From the NCBI RefSeq assembly GCF_900111455.1, contig NZ_FOIE01000005.1, positions 372,001 through 436,000 of the forward strand: a stretch of DNA of 64,000 bases, read 5' to 3'. Origin of the DNA: Geodermatophilus poikilotrophus. GTDB taxonomy: Bacteria; Actinomycetota; Actinomycetes; Mycobacteriales; Geodermatophilaceae. The notes beneath the pieces were generated by a model that was given only the letters and a program-made list of their open reading frames with translations, had not been told where the DNA came from and did not search any database. The translations under genes were made by a program, and so were the position numbers. Of this stretch, positions 1 through 7,034 are shown one piece after another. Each line of letters opens with the position of its first letter. The first letter of the stretch is position 1.

Positions 1-10
1 GGTCACGACA

Positions 11-50
11 CCGTCCCCGCCGGCAGCCCGGGAGCTGCCGGCGGGGACGG
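11..50 (-). terminator. Intrinsic terminator hairpin
   Basis: A perfect 16-bp stem (arms 11-26 and 35-50, loop CCCGGGAG) lies 8 bases beyond the stop codon of the minus-strand transporter gene. There is no T-run, as is common in high-GC actinobacteria. Confidence 0.8.
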
Positions 51-58
51 GCGCGGGG

Positions 59-1768
59 TCACTCGCTGATGGAGACCGTGGAGAAGACCTCGGCGGTCAG
101 CGGGCTGGGCTCCAGACCCGAGACGTTCTCCGCGACGACCAGCGCCGGCGGCGAGTGGGAGATCGGGACACCCGGCAGGTAGTCCATGATCAGCCGGTTC
201 GCCTCCTGGTAGAGCCGGGTGCGGGTGGCCGCGTCCGGCTCCTGGTCAGCCCGGGCCAGCGCCTGGAAGATCTCCGGCGCGCTGAACGCCCCGAACTCCG
301 CCGACGCCTGGTTGTTCGACGCCTCGGCGAAGAAGGTGCCGATGAAGTTGTAGGCGTCGTTGTAGTCACCGGTCCACCCGAGCAGGTGGATGTCGGCCTG
401 ACCGGACTGGACGGCGTTCAGGTAGTCCGGGTTCCACGGCAGCGCGACCGGCTCGATGGTGAAGCCGGCGTCAGTCAGGTTCTGGCTGATGACCTGGAAC
501 ATCGCAGCCGGGTCCGGCAGATAGGGCCGGCTGACCTCGGTCGGGTAGTAGAACCGCAGGGTCGTGCCCTCGGCCCCGGCTTCCTGCAGCAACTGCCGCG
601 CCCGGTCCGGGTCGTGGTCGTAGGTGGTGACGTCCTCGGCGTAGCCGTCGACGGTCGGCGGCATGAACTCGATGGCCGCCTCGGCGCCCTCGGGGAGCAG
701 CGAGCTGACGATCGTGTCACGGTCGATCGCGTGCGCGATCGCCTGCCGCACCCGCGGGTCCTGCAGCGCCGGGTTGGCGCTGGTGCCGGGGACGTTCCCG
801 CCGTTGAAGCCCAGGTAGAGGATGTTGAACGGGTCGCGGACCAGGACCTGGAGACCCTCGTCCTGCAGCGACTGGTAGTCCGCCGGCGCCACGAAGTCGT
901 AGCCGTCGATCGAGCCGGCCTGCAGCTCCTGGCGGCGGGTGTTGCCGTCCGGGATGGTGCGGATGATGAGCTCGTCGAGCAGCGCCGGCTCGCCCCAGTA
1001 CTCCTCGTTGCGGACCAGGGTGACCCGACCGTTGCCGCGGTCCCAGCTCTCGAACCGGAAGGGTCCGGTGCCGGTCGGGTGCTCGAGGGCGTACTCGGGG
1101 TAGGTCAGCGCGTCCTCGGCACCGGACAGGTTGTCGGCGTCGTACTCCTGCAGGGCCGTCGGGCTCTGGATGGAGAACGCCGGCAGGGCCAGCGCGGCGG
1201 GGAACTTGGAGGTGACCTGGGTGAGCCGGATGACCGCGGTGTTCTCGTCGGTCGCCTCGCAGCTCTGGTAGATGCTCGGGGTGTCCGGCGTGCTGGCGAA
1301 GCCGCCGAAGACCGCCTGGTAGTAGTACGAGGCGCTCGGGCTGGTCGCCAGGCCCTCGAAGTTGTACCAGCGGTCGAAGTTGAAGCAGACAGCCTCGGCG
1401 TTGAACTGCGTGCCGTCGTGGAACTGGACGCCCTGCTGCAGGTTGAAGGTGTACTCCAGCCCGTCCTCGCTGACCTCCCAGTCCTCGGCCAGCTCGGGCA
1501 CCGGGTCGGTGCCGCCGAGCTCGTTGCCGAGCAGGCCCTCGAAGATCTGGCGGGAGACGCGGAAGGTCTCACCGTCGCTGCCGAACGCCGGGTCGAGCAT
1601 CGCGGGGTCGCCGGTGGCGCCGAAGACCATGGTGCCGCCGGACTGGGCCGCACCACCGCCCTCCCCGCCACCACCGGATTCCCGGTCGCTCGAGGCACAG
1701 GCAGCCAGGGTGACTGCGGTGAGCGTGGCCGCCGAGGCGGCGAGCACGCGTTGGGGACGACGCTGCAT
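59..1768 (-). CDS. ABC transporter substrate-binding lipoprotein (family 5)
   Basis: Predicted extracytoplasmic solute receptor of a peptide/nickel-type ABC importer (SBP_bac_5 family), 569 aa. I chose the ATG at 1768 because it gives a clean lipoprotein signal: Arg-rich start, hydrophobic core, and lipobox LAAC with Cys24. An upstream in-frame start at 1837 would bury this signal. After a Gly/Ser linker, the family-5 fold runs to the C-terminus, including the typical GTGPFRF segment and an NEEYWG motif. No permease or ATPase gene is adjacent on the right, so partners may lie left of the window or elsewhere. A perfect 6-bp hairpin (1828-1843) sits in the leader. The substrate cannot be told from sequence. 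Confidence 0.9.
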   Translation of the reverse strand: MQRRPQRVLAASAATLTAVTLAACASSDRESGGGGEGGGAAQSGGTMVFGATGDPAMLDPAFGSDGETFRVSRQIFEGLLGNELGGTDPVPELAEDWEVSEDGLEYTFNLQQGVQFHDGTQFNAEAVCFNFDRWYNFEGLATSPSASYYYQAVFGGFASTPDTPSIYQSCEATDENTAVIRLTQVTSKFPAALALPAFSIQSPTALQEYDADNLSGAEDALTYPEYALEHPTGTGPFRFESWDRGNGRVTLVRNEEYWGEPALLDELIIRTIPDGNTRRQELQAGSIDGYDFVAPADYQSLQDEGLQVLVRDPFNILYLGFNGGNVPGTSANPALQDPRVRQAIAHAIDRDTIVSSLLPEGAEAAIEFMPPTVDGYAEDVTTYDHDPDRARQLLQEAGAEGTTLRFYYPTEVSRPYLPDPAAMFQVISQNLTDAGFTIEPVALPWNPDYLNAVQSGQADIHLLGWTGDYNDAYNFIGTFFAEASNNQASAEFGAFSAPEIFQALARADQEPDAATRTRLYQEANRLIMDYLPGVPISHSPPALVVAENVSGLEPSPLTAEVFSTVSISE

Positions 1769-2063
1769 CGCGGAAGACCTGCCTTCTCGGCCCCCGTGGG
1801 CCGGATGAGTTCCCGACTTCGCGGCCGGAGGGCGCAAGCCCTCACGGACGTGCGTCGGACCCTAGGCGCGAGGTCGGCGCTGCGGTGAGCCGGGGAGCCG
1901 CATCGACACCATCCTGTGACCTGGTATCGGGCCTGGTCAGGCGGCACCCGGGCGCCACCCGCGCCCGGCCCCGCCCTGAGCCTGCGCAAGGCGCGGATGA
2001 CGGGCGACCCCCCGCAGGGTCCCCCCGCGAGCCTGCGACTGGCGGGGGGCAGGGAGTCCTCCC
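1769..2063. other. Intergenic region between recR and the SBP gene
   Basis: No gene is credible here. It contains the leader of the SBP gene with a GAGGGC-GCAA-GCCCTC hairpin (1828-1843) and, on the recR side, two hairpin-rich repeat units (about 1965-2063). Confidence 0.6.
1965..2063 (-). repeat. Gene-end nested-hairpin repeat (recR copy)
   Basis: Starts directly after the recR stop codon (minus strand). It has the shared opening TGAGGGAGGAC and the loop core TCGCAGGCTCG. An 8-bp stem (2021-2028 with 2042-2049) encloses the core. A second, weaker unit with GCGCAGGCTC follows near 1966-1990. It probably acts as the recR terminator. Confidence 0.6.
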
Positions 2064-2663
2064 TCAGGCGTCGATGCGGCGGCGGCCCTCGAACGCCCGA
2101 CCCAGCGTGACCTCGTCGGCGTACTCCAGGTCGCCGCCCACCGGGAGGCCGCTGGCCAGCCGGGAGACGGCCAGCCCGAGCGGGCCGACCAGCCGCGCCA
2201 GGTAGGCCGCGGTGGCCTCGCCCTCGAGGTTGGGGTCGGTGGCGATGATCAGCTCGGTGACCGCGCCGTTCATCAGCCGGGTCATCAGCTCCTTGACCCG
2301 CAGGTCGTCGGGGCCGACGCCCTCGATCGGGCTGATCGCGCCGCCGAGCACGTGGTAGCGGCCGCGGAACTCGCGGGTGCGCTCGATCGCGACGACGTCC
2401 TTGGGCTCCTCGACGACGCAGATGACGTCGTCGGCCCGGCGCGGGTCGCGGCAGATGCGGCACTGCTCGCCCTCGGCGACGTTGTAGCAGGTGCTGCAGA
2501 AGCGGACCTCGGCCTGCACGCGCTGCAGTGCGGCGACCAGCCGGCCGACGTCCGCCGACTCCGCCGCCAGCAGGTGGAAGGCGATGCGCTGGGCGCTCTT
2601 CGGCCCGACGCCGGGCAACCGGCCGAGCTCGTCGATGAGGTCCTGGACGGCCCCCTCGTACAC
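2064..2663 (-). CDS. recR: Recombination mediator RecR
   Basis: RecR acts with RecF/RecO in loading RecA at single-strand gaps. The 199-aa protein has full family length. In order it shows a helix-hairpin-helix with [13 protein letters not shown] (about residues 16-28), a four-cysteine zinc finger (Cys56, Cys59, Cys68, Cys71) and a Toprim domain beginning near residue 79 ([10 protein letters not shown]). It starts with GTG at 2663. It lies 33 bp downstream of ybaB on the same strand, the usual ybaB-recR pairing. A gene-end repeat follows its stop codon. Confidence 0.97.
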   Translation of the reverse strand: MYEGAVQDLIDELGRLPGVGPKSAQRIAFHLLAAESADVGRLVAALQRVQAEVRFCSTCYNVAEGEQCRICRDPRRADDVICVVEEPKDVVAIERTREFRGRYHVLGGAISPIEGVGPDDLRVKELMTRLMNGAVTELIIATDPNLEGEATAAYLARLVGPLGLAVSRLASGLPVGGDLEYADEVTLGRAFEGRRRIDA

Positions 2664-2696
2664 GGTGTCCCTCTCGTCAGGGGGGTCCGCCGCGGC

Positions 2697-3032
2697 TCAG
2701 AGGCCGGGCAACCCCAGGCCGCCGCCGAGGCCGCCGGCGAGCGGCCCCATGCGACTGGCAGTGAGTTCGTTGACGGCGCGGGAGGCGTCGCGGAAGGCCG
2801 CGACGATGAGGTCCTGCAGGCTCTCGACGTCGTCGGGGTCGACGGCCGCCGGCGCGATCGTCACCGCGGTGACCTCGCCCTGCCCGGTCATCGTCACGCT
2901 GACCAGGTTGCCGCCGGCCGTGCCGGTGACCTCCTCCTGCGCCAGCTGCTCCTGCGCGGCAGCCAGCTGCTGCTGCATCTGCTGCGCCTGCTCGAGCAGG
3001 CGTGCCATGTCGGGCTGGCCTCCGGGGAACAT
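2697..3032 (-). CDS. ybaB: YbaB/EbfC nucleoid-associated protein
   Basis: Small DNA-binding protein of the YbaB/EbfC family, which forms dimers that bind the nucleoid. The ATG at 3032 gives 111 aa starting [15 protein letters not shown], the family's normal N-terminus; the frame is open further upstream to 3131 but that extension is unlike the family. A Gln-rich helix (residues 10-30) is followed by the beta-sheet core ([19 protein letters not shown]) and a Gly-rich tail. A TACGCT box six bases before the ATG suggests a leaderless transcript. In most actinobacteria it lies directly after dnaX; here an opposing gene pair separates them. Confidence 0.95.
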   Translation of the reverse strand: MFPGGQPDMARLLEQAQQMQQQLAAAQEQLAQEEVTGTAGGNLVSVTMTGQGEVTAVTIAPAAVDPDDVESLQDLIVAAFRDASRAVNELTASRMGPLAGGLGGGLGLPGL

Positions 3033-3038
3033 GACCCG

Positions 3039-3044
3039 AGCGTA
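3039..3044 (-). promoter_or_regulatory. -10 box of leaderless ybaB promoter
   Basis: TACGCT on the minus strand, six bases upstream of the ATG at 3032, so the transcript would start at or near the start codon. No good -35 box is visible. Confidence 0.5.
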
Positions 3045-3080
3045 GGCCGAGGGACCGACACGTGCGGGGACGTCGGCATC

Positions 3081-3098
3081 GTCAACCAGGTGGTTGAC
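3081..3098. promoter_or_regulatory. Palindromic operator, copy 1 (likely ArsR site)
   Basis: GTCAACCAGGTGGTTGAC is a perfect palindrome (8-bp arms, GG centre) in the ybaB-arsR divergent region. A related copy lies at 3127-3144 (14 of 18 bases identical). Position and symmetry fit binding by the adjacent ArsR-type repressor. Confidence 0.65.
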
Positions 3099-3126
3099 AA
3101 CACCCACCCGCAGGTCCACGCTCTTC

Positions 3127-3144
3127 GTCAACTGAGTGGTTGAG
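3127..3144. promoter_or_regulatory. Palindromic operator, copy 2
   Basis: GTCAACTGAGTGGTTGAG is an imperfect copy of the operator at 3081-3098, 46 bp away centre to centre. It ends next to the Shine-Dalgarno of the arsR gene, so occupancy would block transcription of the arsR-SRPBCC pair. Confidence 0.6.
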
Positions 3145-3160
3145 GAAGGGAGGACACCTG

Positions 3161-3586
3161 ATGGCCGCCGATCCGCTCTCCCGGGTCTTCGCGGCCCTGG
3201 CCGACCCCACCCGGCGCGACATGGTCGCCCGGCTGGCGGTCACCGACGCCACCGTCGGCGAGCTCGCCGAGCCCTACGACGTCAGCGTCCAGGCGGTCTC
3301 CAAGCACCTGCGGGTGCTGGAGGACGCCGGCCTGGTCAGCCGCAGCCGCGACGCCCAGCGGCGTCCGGTGCACCTCGAGGCCGAGGTCCTCGACCTCATG
3401 ACCACGTGGATCGAGCGCTACCGGCGGCAGGCCGAGGAGCGCTACCGCCGTCTGGACGAGGTCCTCCGGTCCATGCCGGACGACGCCTCCCCCACCCACC
3501 CCACCGACGCCTCCCCCACCCAGCCCACCGACGCCTCCCCCACCCACCCCACCGACGCCACCCACCCAGGAGGGAACCCGTCATGA
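3161..3586 (+). CDS. ArsR-family winged-helix regulator
   Basis: DNA-binding repressor-type protein of 141 aa. The winged helix occupies about residues 5-85 ([14 protein letters not shown], then [19 protein letters not shown] as recognition helix and wing). No metal-binding Cys cluster is seen, so this is the metal-independent subgroup often paired with SRPBCC proteins. The start is ATG 3161 with GGAAGGGAGG upstream. The C-terminus is odd: three 8-residue repeats (DASPTHPT type) encoded by 24-bp DNA repeats. It overlaps the next gene by ATGA, so translation is coupled. Two copies of an 18-bp palindrome upstream suggest autoregulation. Confidence 0.9.
   Translation: MAADPLSRVFAALADPTRRDMVARLAVTDATVGELAEPYDVSVQAVSKHLRVLEDAGLVSRSRDAQRRPVHLEAEVLDLMTTWIERYRRQAEERYRRLDEVLRSMPDDASPTHPTDASPTQPTDASPTHPTDATHPGGNPS
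3482..3553 (+). repeat. Three 24-bp tandem repeats in arsR tail
   Basis: Three near-identical 24-bp units (3482-3505, 3506-3529, 3530-3553) encode [16 protein letters not shown] and DASPTHPT, followed by a truncated unit. The unit length keeps the frame, so copy-number change would alter only tail length. Confidence 0.85.
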
Positions 3587-4065
3587 CCACCAGCACGCAC
3601 GAGACCCGCATCGACGTCGACCCCGAGGTCCCGCTGGTCCGCATCACCCGCGAGTTCGACGCGCCGCCCGAGAAGGTGTTCCGTGCGCACACCGACCCCG
3701 AGCTGTTCGCCCAGTGGGTCGGCCCGCGGGACACCGAGACCCGCGTCGACGTCTTCGAGTGCTGCACCGGCGGCTCGTACCGCTTCGTGACGATCAGCGA
3801 CGGCGAGGAGTACGGGTTCCGCGGTTGCTTTCACGAGGTGCGGCCCGACGAGCTGATCGTGCAGACCTTCACCTTCGAGGGCGACCCGGACGGCGTGGCG
3901 CTGGAGAAGCTGGTCCTCGAGGACCTGGGCGACGGGCGCACCCGGCTGACCTCGACGTCGCTGGTCGACTCCTTCGCCGGTCGGGACGCCTTCGTGGCCA
4001 GTGGCATGGAGGTCGGCGTCCGCGAGGGCTACGAGCGCCTGGACGAGGTCCTCACCCGCAGCTGA
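3583..4065 (+). CDS. SRPBCC-domain (AHSA1-like) protein
   Basis: 160-aa START/Bet v1-like protein of the activator-of-Hsp90 ATPase homologue 1 group. The fold is recognisable from ITREFDAPPEKVFRAHTDPELFAQWVGP near the N-terminus, the central GGSYRFV and the C-terminal long helix GMEVGVREGYERLDEVL. Such proteins bind small hydrophobic ligands in a cavity, and most are of unknown function. It is translationally coupled to the ArsR regulator by an ATGA overlap, a very common pairing. A hairpin terminator follows. The ligand cannot be inferred. Confidence 0.88.
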   Translation: MTTSTHETRIDVDPEVPLVRITREFDAPPEKVFRAHTDPELFAQWVGPRDTETRVDVFECCTGGSYRFVTISDGEEYGFRGCFHEVRPDELIVQTFTFEGDPDGVALEKLVLEDLGDGRTRLTSTSLVDSFAGRDAFVASGMEVGVREGYERLDEVLTRS

Positions 4066-4089
4066 GGGTTCGCGCCTGCTGGCGCTCCT

Positions 4090-4125
4090 CGTGGCTCACC
4101 GGTGCTGCAGGACCGGCGAGCCACG
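4090..4125. terminator. Hairpin terminator after SRPBCC gene
   Basis: Inverted repeat CGTGGCTCACCGGT / ACCGGCGAGCCACG (one mismatch, 8-nt loop) between the convergent SRPBCC gene and dnaX. It may serve both strands. Confidence 0.6.
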
Positions 4126-4250
4126 GGAGAGGCACCCCGTGCCCCCGGTCGCGTCAACCGGATCGAGGCACTCGCCGGTGGAGGTGACCTGCAGCGCGCC
4201 GACGACCGGCTGAGGACCCGGGGCAACCGCGGCCGCCCCGATCCCACCGG

Positions 4251-6578
4251 TCAGCCGTCGAGGGGGCGCGCACCCAGGTGGGTGCGCAGCAGCGACAGCG
4301 CCGCCTGCTCGGGGTCGACCGCCGGCTCGTGCGGGTGATCGCCCCCGGCTCCCTCGGCCGCCCGCTCGGCCATGAGCTCGCTCGCCTCGGCGGCCTCCGC
4401 GGCGCGCGCCGCCTCGCGCGCGGCCTCCGGCGAGACGGTGCGGCCGGGCGCGGGCCGGCCGGGTGCGTCGACGACGGCCTGCACCTTCCAGCGCACGCCG
4501 AGCAGCTCCTGCAGCGCCGTGCGGACGACGTCCTTGTTCAGGTCGTCGCCCAGCATCTTGGCCAGCGCCGGCGAGGTCATCGACAGGGTCAGCGTGCCGT
4601 TGGCGACGTCGTGCACCTGCGCGGACTTCAGCAGCGCCTCGGTGGTCCGCTTGTGCCGGCGGACGACGGCCAGCAGCTCCGGCCACACGCGGCGGACGTC
4701 ACCGGCGTCCAGCTCGCCGTCCGCGGCGTCCGGCTGCGGCGGGTTCGCCGTCACCACGGGCATCGGCTCGCTGCCACGTGGGGCCGGCGAGGACTCGGCC
4801 GCGGCCCGGGGTGCCGACGCCGTCGGCCGGGGCTGCTCCACGCGCGCCGCCGCAGCTGCGGCCGCTGCGGGCTGGGCCGGGTGCGGCCAGTCCTCGTCGT
4901 CGGTCGGCTCCGGCGGCAGCGGGATGTCGGGCTCACCCACGGCGACGGGGGCGCGGCGCGGCTCCTCGACCGCGGCCGGCGGGGTGGCGGCCGGCGCCGG
5001 CGGGGTGGCGGCTTGCGCCGGCGGGGTGGCGGCTTGCGCCGGCGAGGTGGCGGCCGGTGCCGGCGGGCGGGGCGGGGCGCCCGACCCCGGAGGGGTGGTC
5101 TGCGGCCAGCCGTCGTCGGCCGGCGCGCGGGCCGCGACCGGCTCCGGGCGCGCTGGCTCGGGCCGCTCCGGCTCGGCGCGCGGCGGCTCCGGCTCGGCGC
5201 GCGGCGGCTCCGGAGCGGGCCGCGGGGCCGGCTGCGCGGGTGCCGCCGGGGCGCTCGGCGCCTGCGCGGCCACCTGCGACCTGCGCACGAACTCGCGCAC
5301 CGGGCGACCCGGCTGGTCAGCCGGCGGCGGAGCGGCGGCGGGCTCCGGCCGCGACTCGCGCCCCGGCGCGTCGAGGACGGCGGGCTCGGCGACCGGCCGG
5401 CCCGCGTGCTCACCGGCGATCGACATCCGCCGCTCGAGGCGCTCCAGCCGCTGCAGGGTGGCCGCTGCGGAGCCGTCGGTCCCGGGCAGCAGCATCCGCG
5501 CGCACACGAGTTCGAGCAGCAGCCGCGGGCCCGTCGTCCCCCGCATCTCGGTCAGGCCCGCGTGCACCGTGTCGGCCATCCGCGACAGCGTCGCCGACCC
5601 CAGCGCCGAGGCCTGCGAGCTCATCAGGTCCAGCCGGTCGGGCGGGCAGTCGAGCAGCCCGTTGCCCCCCGCGTCCGGCACGGCGTCGAGCACGATGAGG
5701 TCCCGCAGCCGGTCGAGCAGGTCGGTGGCGAACCTGCGCGGGTCGTGCCCGGCCTCCACCACCCGGTCGACGGCGCGGAAGACGCCGGGCGCGTCGTGCG
5801 CGGCGAGCGCGTCGATCGTCTCGTCGAGCAGCGCGTCGTCGGTGACGCCGAGCAGCCCGACGGCGCTCTTGTAGGTGACGCCCTCCTCCCCGGCGCCGGC
5901 CAGCAGCTGGTCGAGGATCGACAGCGAGTCACGGACCGAGCCGCCGCCGGCCCGGACGACCAGCGGGAAGACGGTCGGCTCCACCTGCACGCCCTCGGCG
6001 GCGCAGGTCTTCTCCAGCAGGCCGCGCAGCGTCGTCGGCGGCACCAGCCGGAACGGGTAGTGGTGCGTGCGCGAGCGGATGGTGGGCAGCACCTTGTCCG
6101 GCTCGGTGGTCGCGAACACGAAGACGAGGAACTCCGGTGGCTCCTCGACCACCTTGAGCAGGGCGTTGAAGCCCTGCGTGGTGACCATGTGCGCCTCGTC
6201 GACGATGTAGACCTTGAAGCGGCTGTTCACCGGCGCGAAGAAGGCCCGCTCACGCAGGTCGCGGGCGTCGTCGACGCCACCGTGGCTGGCCGCGTCGATC
6301 TCAATGACGTCGAGCGAGCCGGGGCCGTCGGGCGCCAGGGCCACGCAGGAGCCGCAGGTGCCGCACGGGGTGGACGTCGGCCCCTGCTCGCAGTTCAGCG
6401 ACCGGGCGAGGATGCGCGCCGAGGAGGTCTTGCCGCACCCGCGCGGGCCGCTGAACAGATAGGCGTGGTTGACCCGCCCGCCGTCGACGGCGTTCACCAG
6501 CGGGGCCGTCACGTGCTCCTGACCGACCACCTCGGCGAAGGTCGCCGGGCGGTACTTCCGGTAGAGCGCCAGAGCCAC
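4251..6578 (-). CDS. dnaX: DNA polymerase III subunit gamma/tau
   Basis: Clamp-loader ATPase of the replicative polymerase, 775 aa. AAA+ features: Walker A GPRGCGKT (residues 44-51), zinc-binding cysteines 63, 72, 75 and 78, and Walker B DEAH at 127-130, followed by domains II-III to about residue 365. A long Pro/Ala-rich linker (about 395-625) leads to the C-terminal tau-like region with SPALAKMLGDDLNKDVV. The linker carries a 21-bp tandem repeat. It starts at GTG 6578, with TAACCT six bases upstream, so it is probably leaderless. The SRP RNA gene lies just upstream on the same strand, as in many actinobacteria. No frameshift signal for a short gamma form was identified. Confidence 0.97.
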   Translation of the reverse strand: MALALYRKYRPATFAEVVGQEHVTAPLVNAVDGGRVNHAYLFSGPRGCGKTSSARILARSLNCEQGPTSTPCGTCGSCVALAPDGPGSLDVIEIDAASHGGVDDARDLRERAFFAPVNSRFKVYIVDEAHMVTTQGFNALLKVVEEPPEFLVFVFATTEPDKVLPTIRSRTHHYPFRLVPPTTLRGLLEKTCAAEGVQVEPTVFPLVVRAGGGSVRDSLSILDQLLAGAGEEGVTYKSAVGLLGVTDDALLDETIDALAAHDAPGVFRAVDRVVEAGHDPRRFATDLLDRLRDLIVLDAVPDAGGNGLLDCPPDRLDLMSSQASALGSATLSRMADTVHAGLTEMRGTTGPRLLLELVCARMLLPGTDGSAAATLQRLERLERRMSIAGEHAGRPVAEPAVLDAPGRESRPEPAAAPPPADQPGRPVREFVRRSQVAAQAPSAPAAPAQPAPRPAPEPPRAEPEPPRAEPERPEPARPEPVAARAPADDGWPQTTPPGSGAPPRPPAPAATSPAQAATPPAQAATPPAPAATPPAAVEEPRRAPVAVGEPDIPLPPEPTDDEDWPHPAQPAAAAAAAARVEQPRPTASAPRAAAESSPAPRGSEPMPVVTANPPQPDAADGELDAGDVRRVWPELLAVVRRHKRTTEALLKSAQVHDVANGTLTLSMTSPALAKMLGDDLNKDVVRTALQELLGVRWKVQAVVDAPGRPAPGRTVSPEAAREAARAAEAAEASELMAERAAEGAGGDHPHEPAVDPEQAALSLLRTHLGARPLDG
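4976..5059 (-). repeat. 21-bp tandem repeat in dnaX linker
   Basis: Four 21-bp units with GGGTGGCGGC recurring at 4981, 5002, 5023 and (diverged) 5044 encode seven-residue Ala/Pro units (AATPPAQ type) in the flexible linker. The frame is preserved. Confidence 0.75.
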
Positions 6579-6584
6579 GGCAGC

Positions 6585-6590
6585 AGGTTA
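6585..6590 (-). promoter_or_regulatory. -10 box of leaderless dnaX promoter
   Basis: TAACCT on the minus strand, six bases before the GTG start of dnaX. Confidence 0.5.
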
Positions 6591-6741
6591 CGTGGAGGAG
6601 GCGACGGATCGGCGAACGCCGTTGTGGACCGGTCGCAGGGGCCCGGAGGGTCTCCCGACCGGGGACGCGGGCAGCGGCGCCACGCAGGCAGGGGACGGCA
6701 CCCGGCCGCGGTGTCGGCCGGTGGGCCGACAGGAAGAAAGG

Positions 6742-6829
6742 GACCCCCCGCGCACCCGCCAGAGCCCGCTTATCCTTGCTGCCTTCCGGCCCTGGGGAGG
6801 TTCACGGGGTGACGCCACACGAGGGGTCT
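6742..6829 (-). ncRNA. ffs: Signal recognition particle RNA (small, 4.5S type)
   Basis: The minus strand carries the domain IV signature GGGCCGGAAGGCAGCAAGG (apical tetraloop GGAA-type plus the asymmetric loop that binds Ffh). The ends pair: 5' AGACCCC with 3' GGGGGGTC, giving an 88-nt rod. The position just upstream of dnaX on the same strand is the usual actinobacterial arrangement. The exact ends are inferred from pairing and from a TACAGT box at 6836-6841. Confidence 0.93.
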
Positions 6830-6835
6830 GCACCC

Positions 6836-6841
6836 ACTGTA
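6836..6841 (-). promoter_or_regulatory. -10 box of the SRP RNA gene
   Basis: TACAGT on the minus strand, six bases before the inferred RNA 5' end. Confidence 0.5.
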
Positions 6842-6852
6842 GAGGAAACCGC

Positions 6853-6881
6853 GTGAGAGCCGGGCGCCCCCTCGCTACCCT
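6853..6881 (+). promoter_or_regulatory. Promoter of leader ORF / EamA gene
   Basis: GTGAGA (6853-6858, 4/6 to TTGACA), a 17-bp spacer, then TACCCT (6876-6881). Seven bases further is an ATG at 6889, so the transcript would begin at a start codon. Confidence 0.5.
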
Positions 6882-6888
6882 CCCTGCC

Positions 6889-6933
6889 ATGACGCCCCGG
6901 CACGCCCTCGTGCTGCCCCCGCCGCGCTCCTGA
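6889..6933 (+). CDS. Candidate 14-aa leaderless leader peptide
   Basis: Short ORF MTPRHALVLPPPRS beginning seven bases after a good promoter -10 box, with no Shine-Dalgarno, so it would be read from a leaderless transcript. It contains three consecutive prolines, a known ribosome-slowing sequence, preceded by ALVL. Two bases after the stop codon a nested stem-loop begins (6935-6997), and the EamA exporter follows at 7035. The layout resembles an attenuator, but there is no direct evidence of translation. Confidence 0.4.
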   Translation: MTPRHALVLPPPRS

Positions 6934-6934
6934 C

Positions 6935-6997
6935 CCGGAGCACCGCGGGCTGACCTGATCCCGGCACCACCTGCCGGGCCCCTGCGCTGTGCTCCGG
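6935..6997 (+). promoter_or_regulatory. Nested hairpin, possible attenuator
   Basis: Outer stem CCGGAGCAC / GTGCTCCGG (6935-6943 with 6989-6997) encloses an inner stem CCCGGCA / TGCCGGG (6960-6966 with 6972-6978). It sits between the leader ORF and the EamA Shine-Dalgarno (AGGAG near 7026). Confidence 0.5.
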
Positions 6998-7034
6998 ACC
7001 GCCTCTCCCCGATCCGGACCCGCCCAGGAGCGTC

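Noticed and set aside
155-1888. 577-aa plus-strand open frame
   Set aside because: It is antisense to the family-5 substrate-binding protein, is Arg/Val/Leu-rich as expected for the complement of high-GC codons, and matches no family.
4278-6812. 844-aa plus-strand open frame opposite dnaX
   Set aside because: It is an antisense shadow that also runs through the SRP RNA; composition is Arg/Gly-rich without domains.
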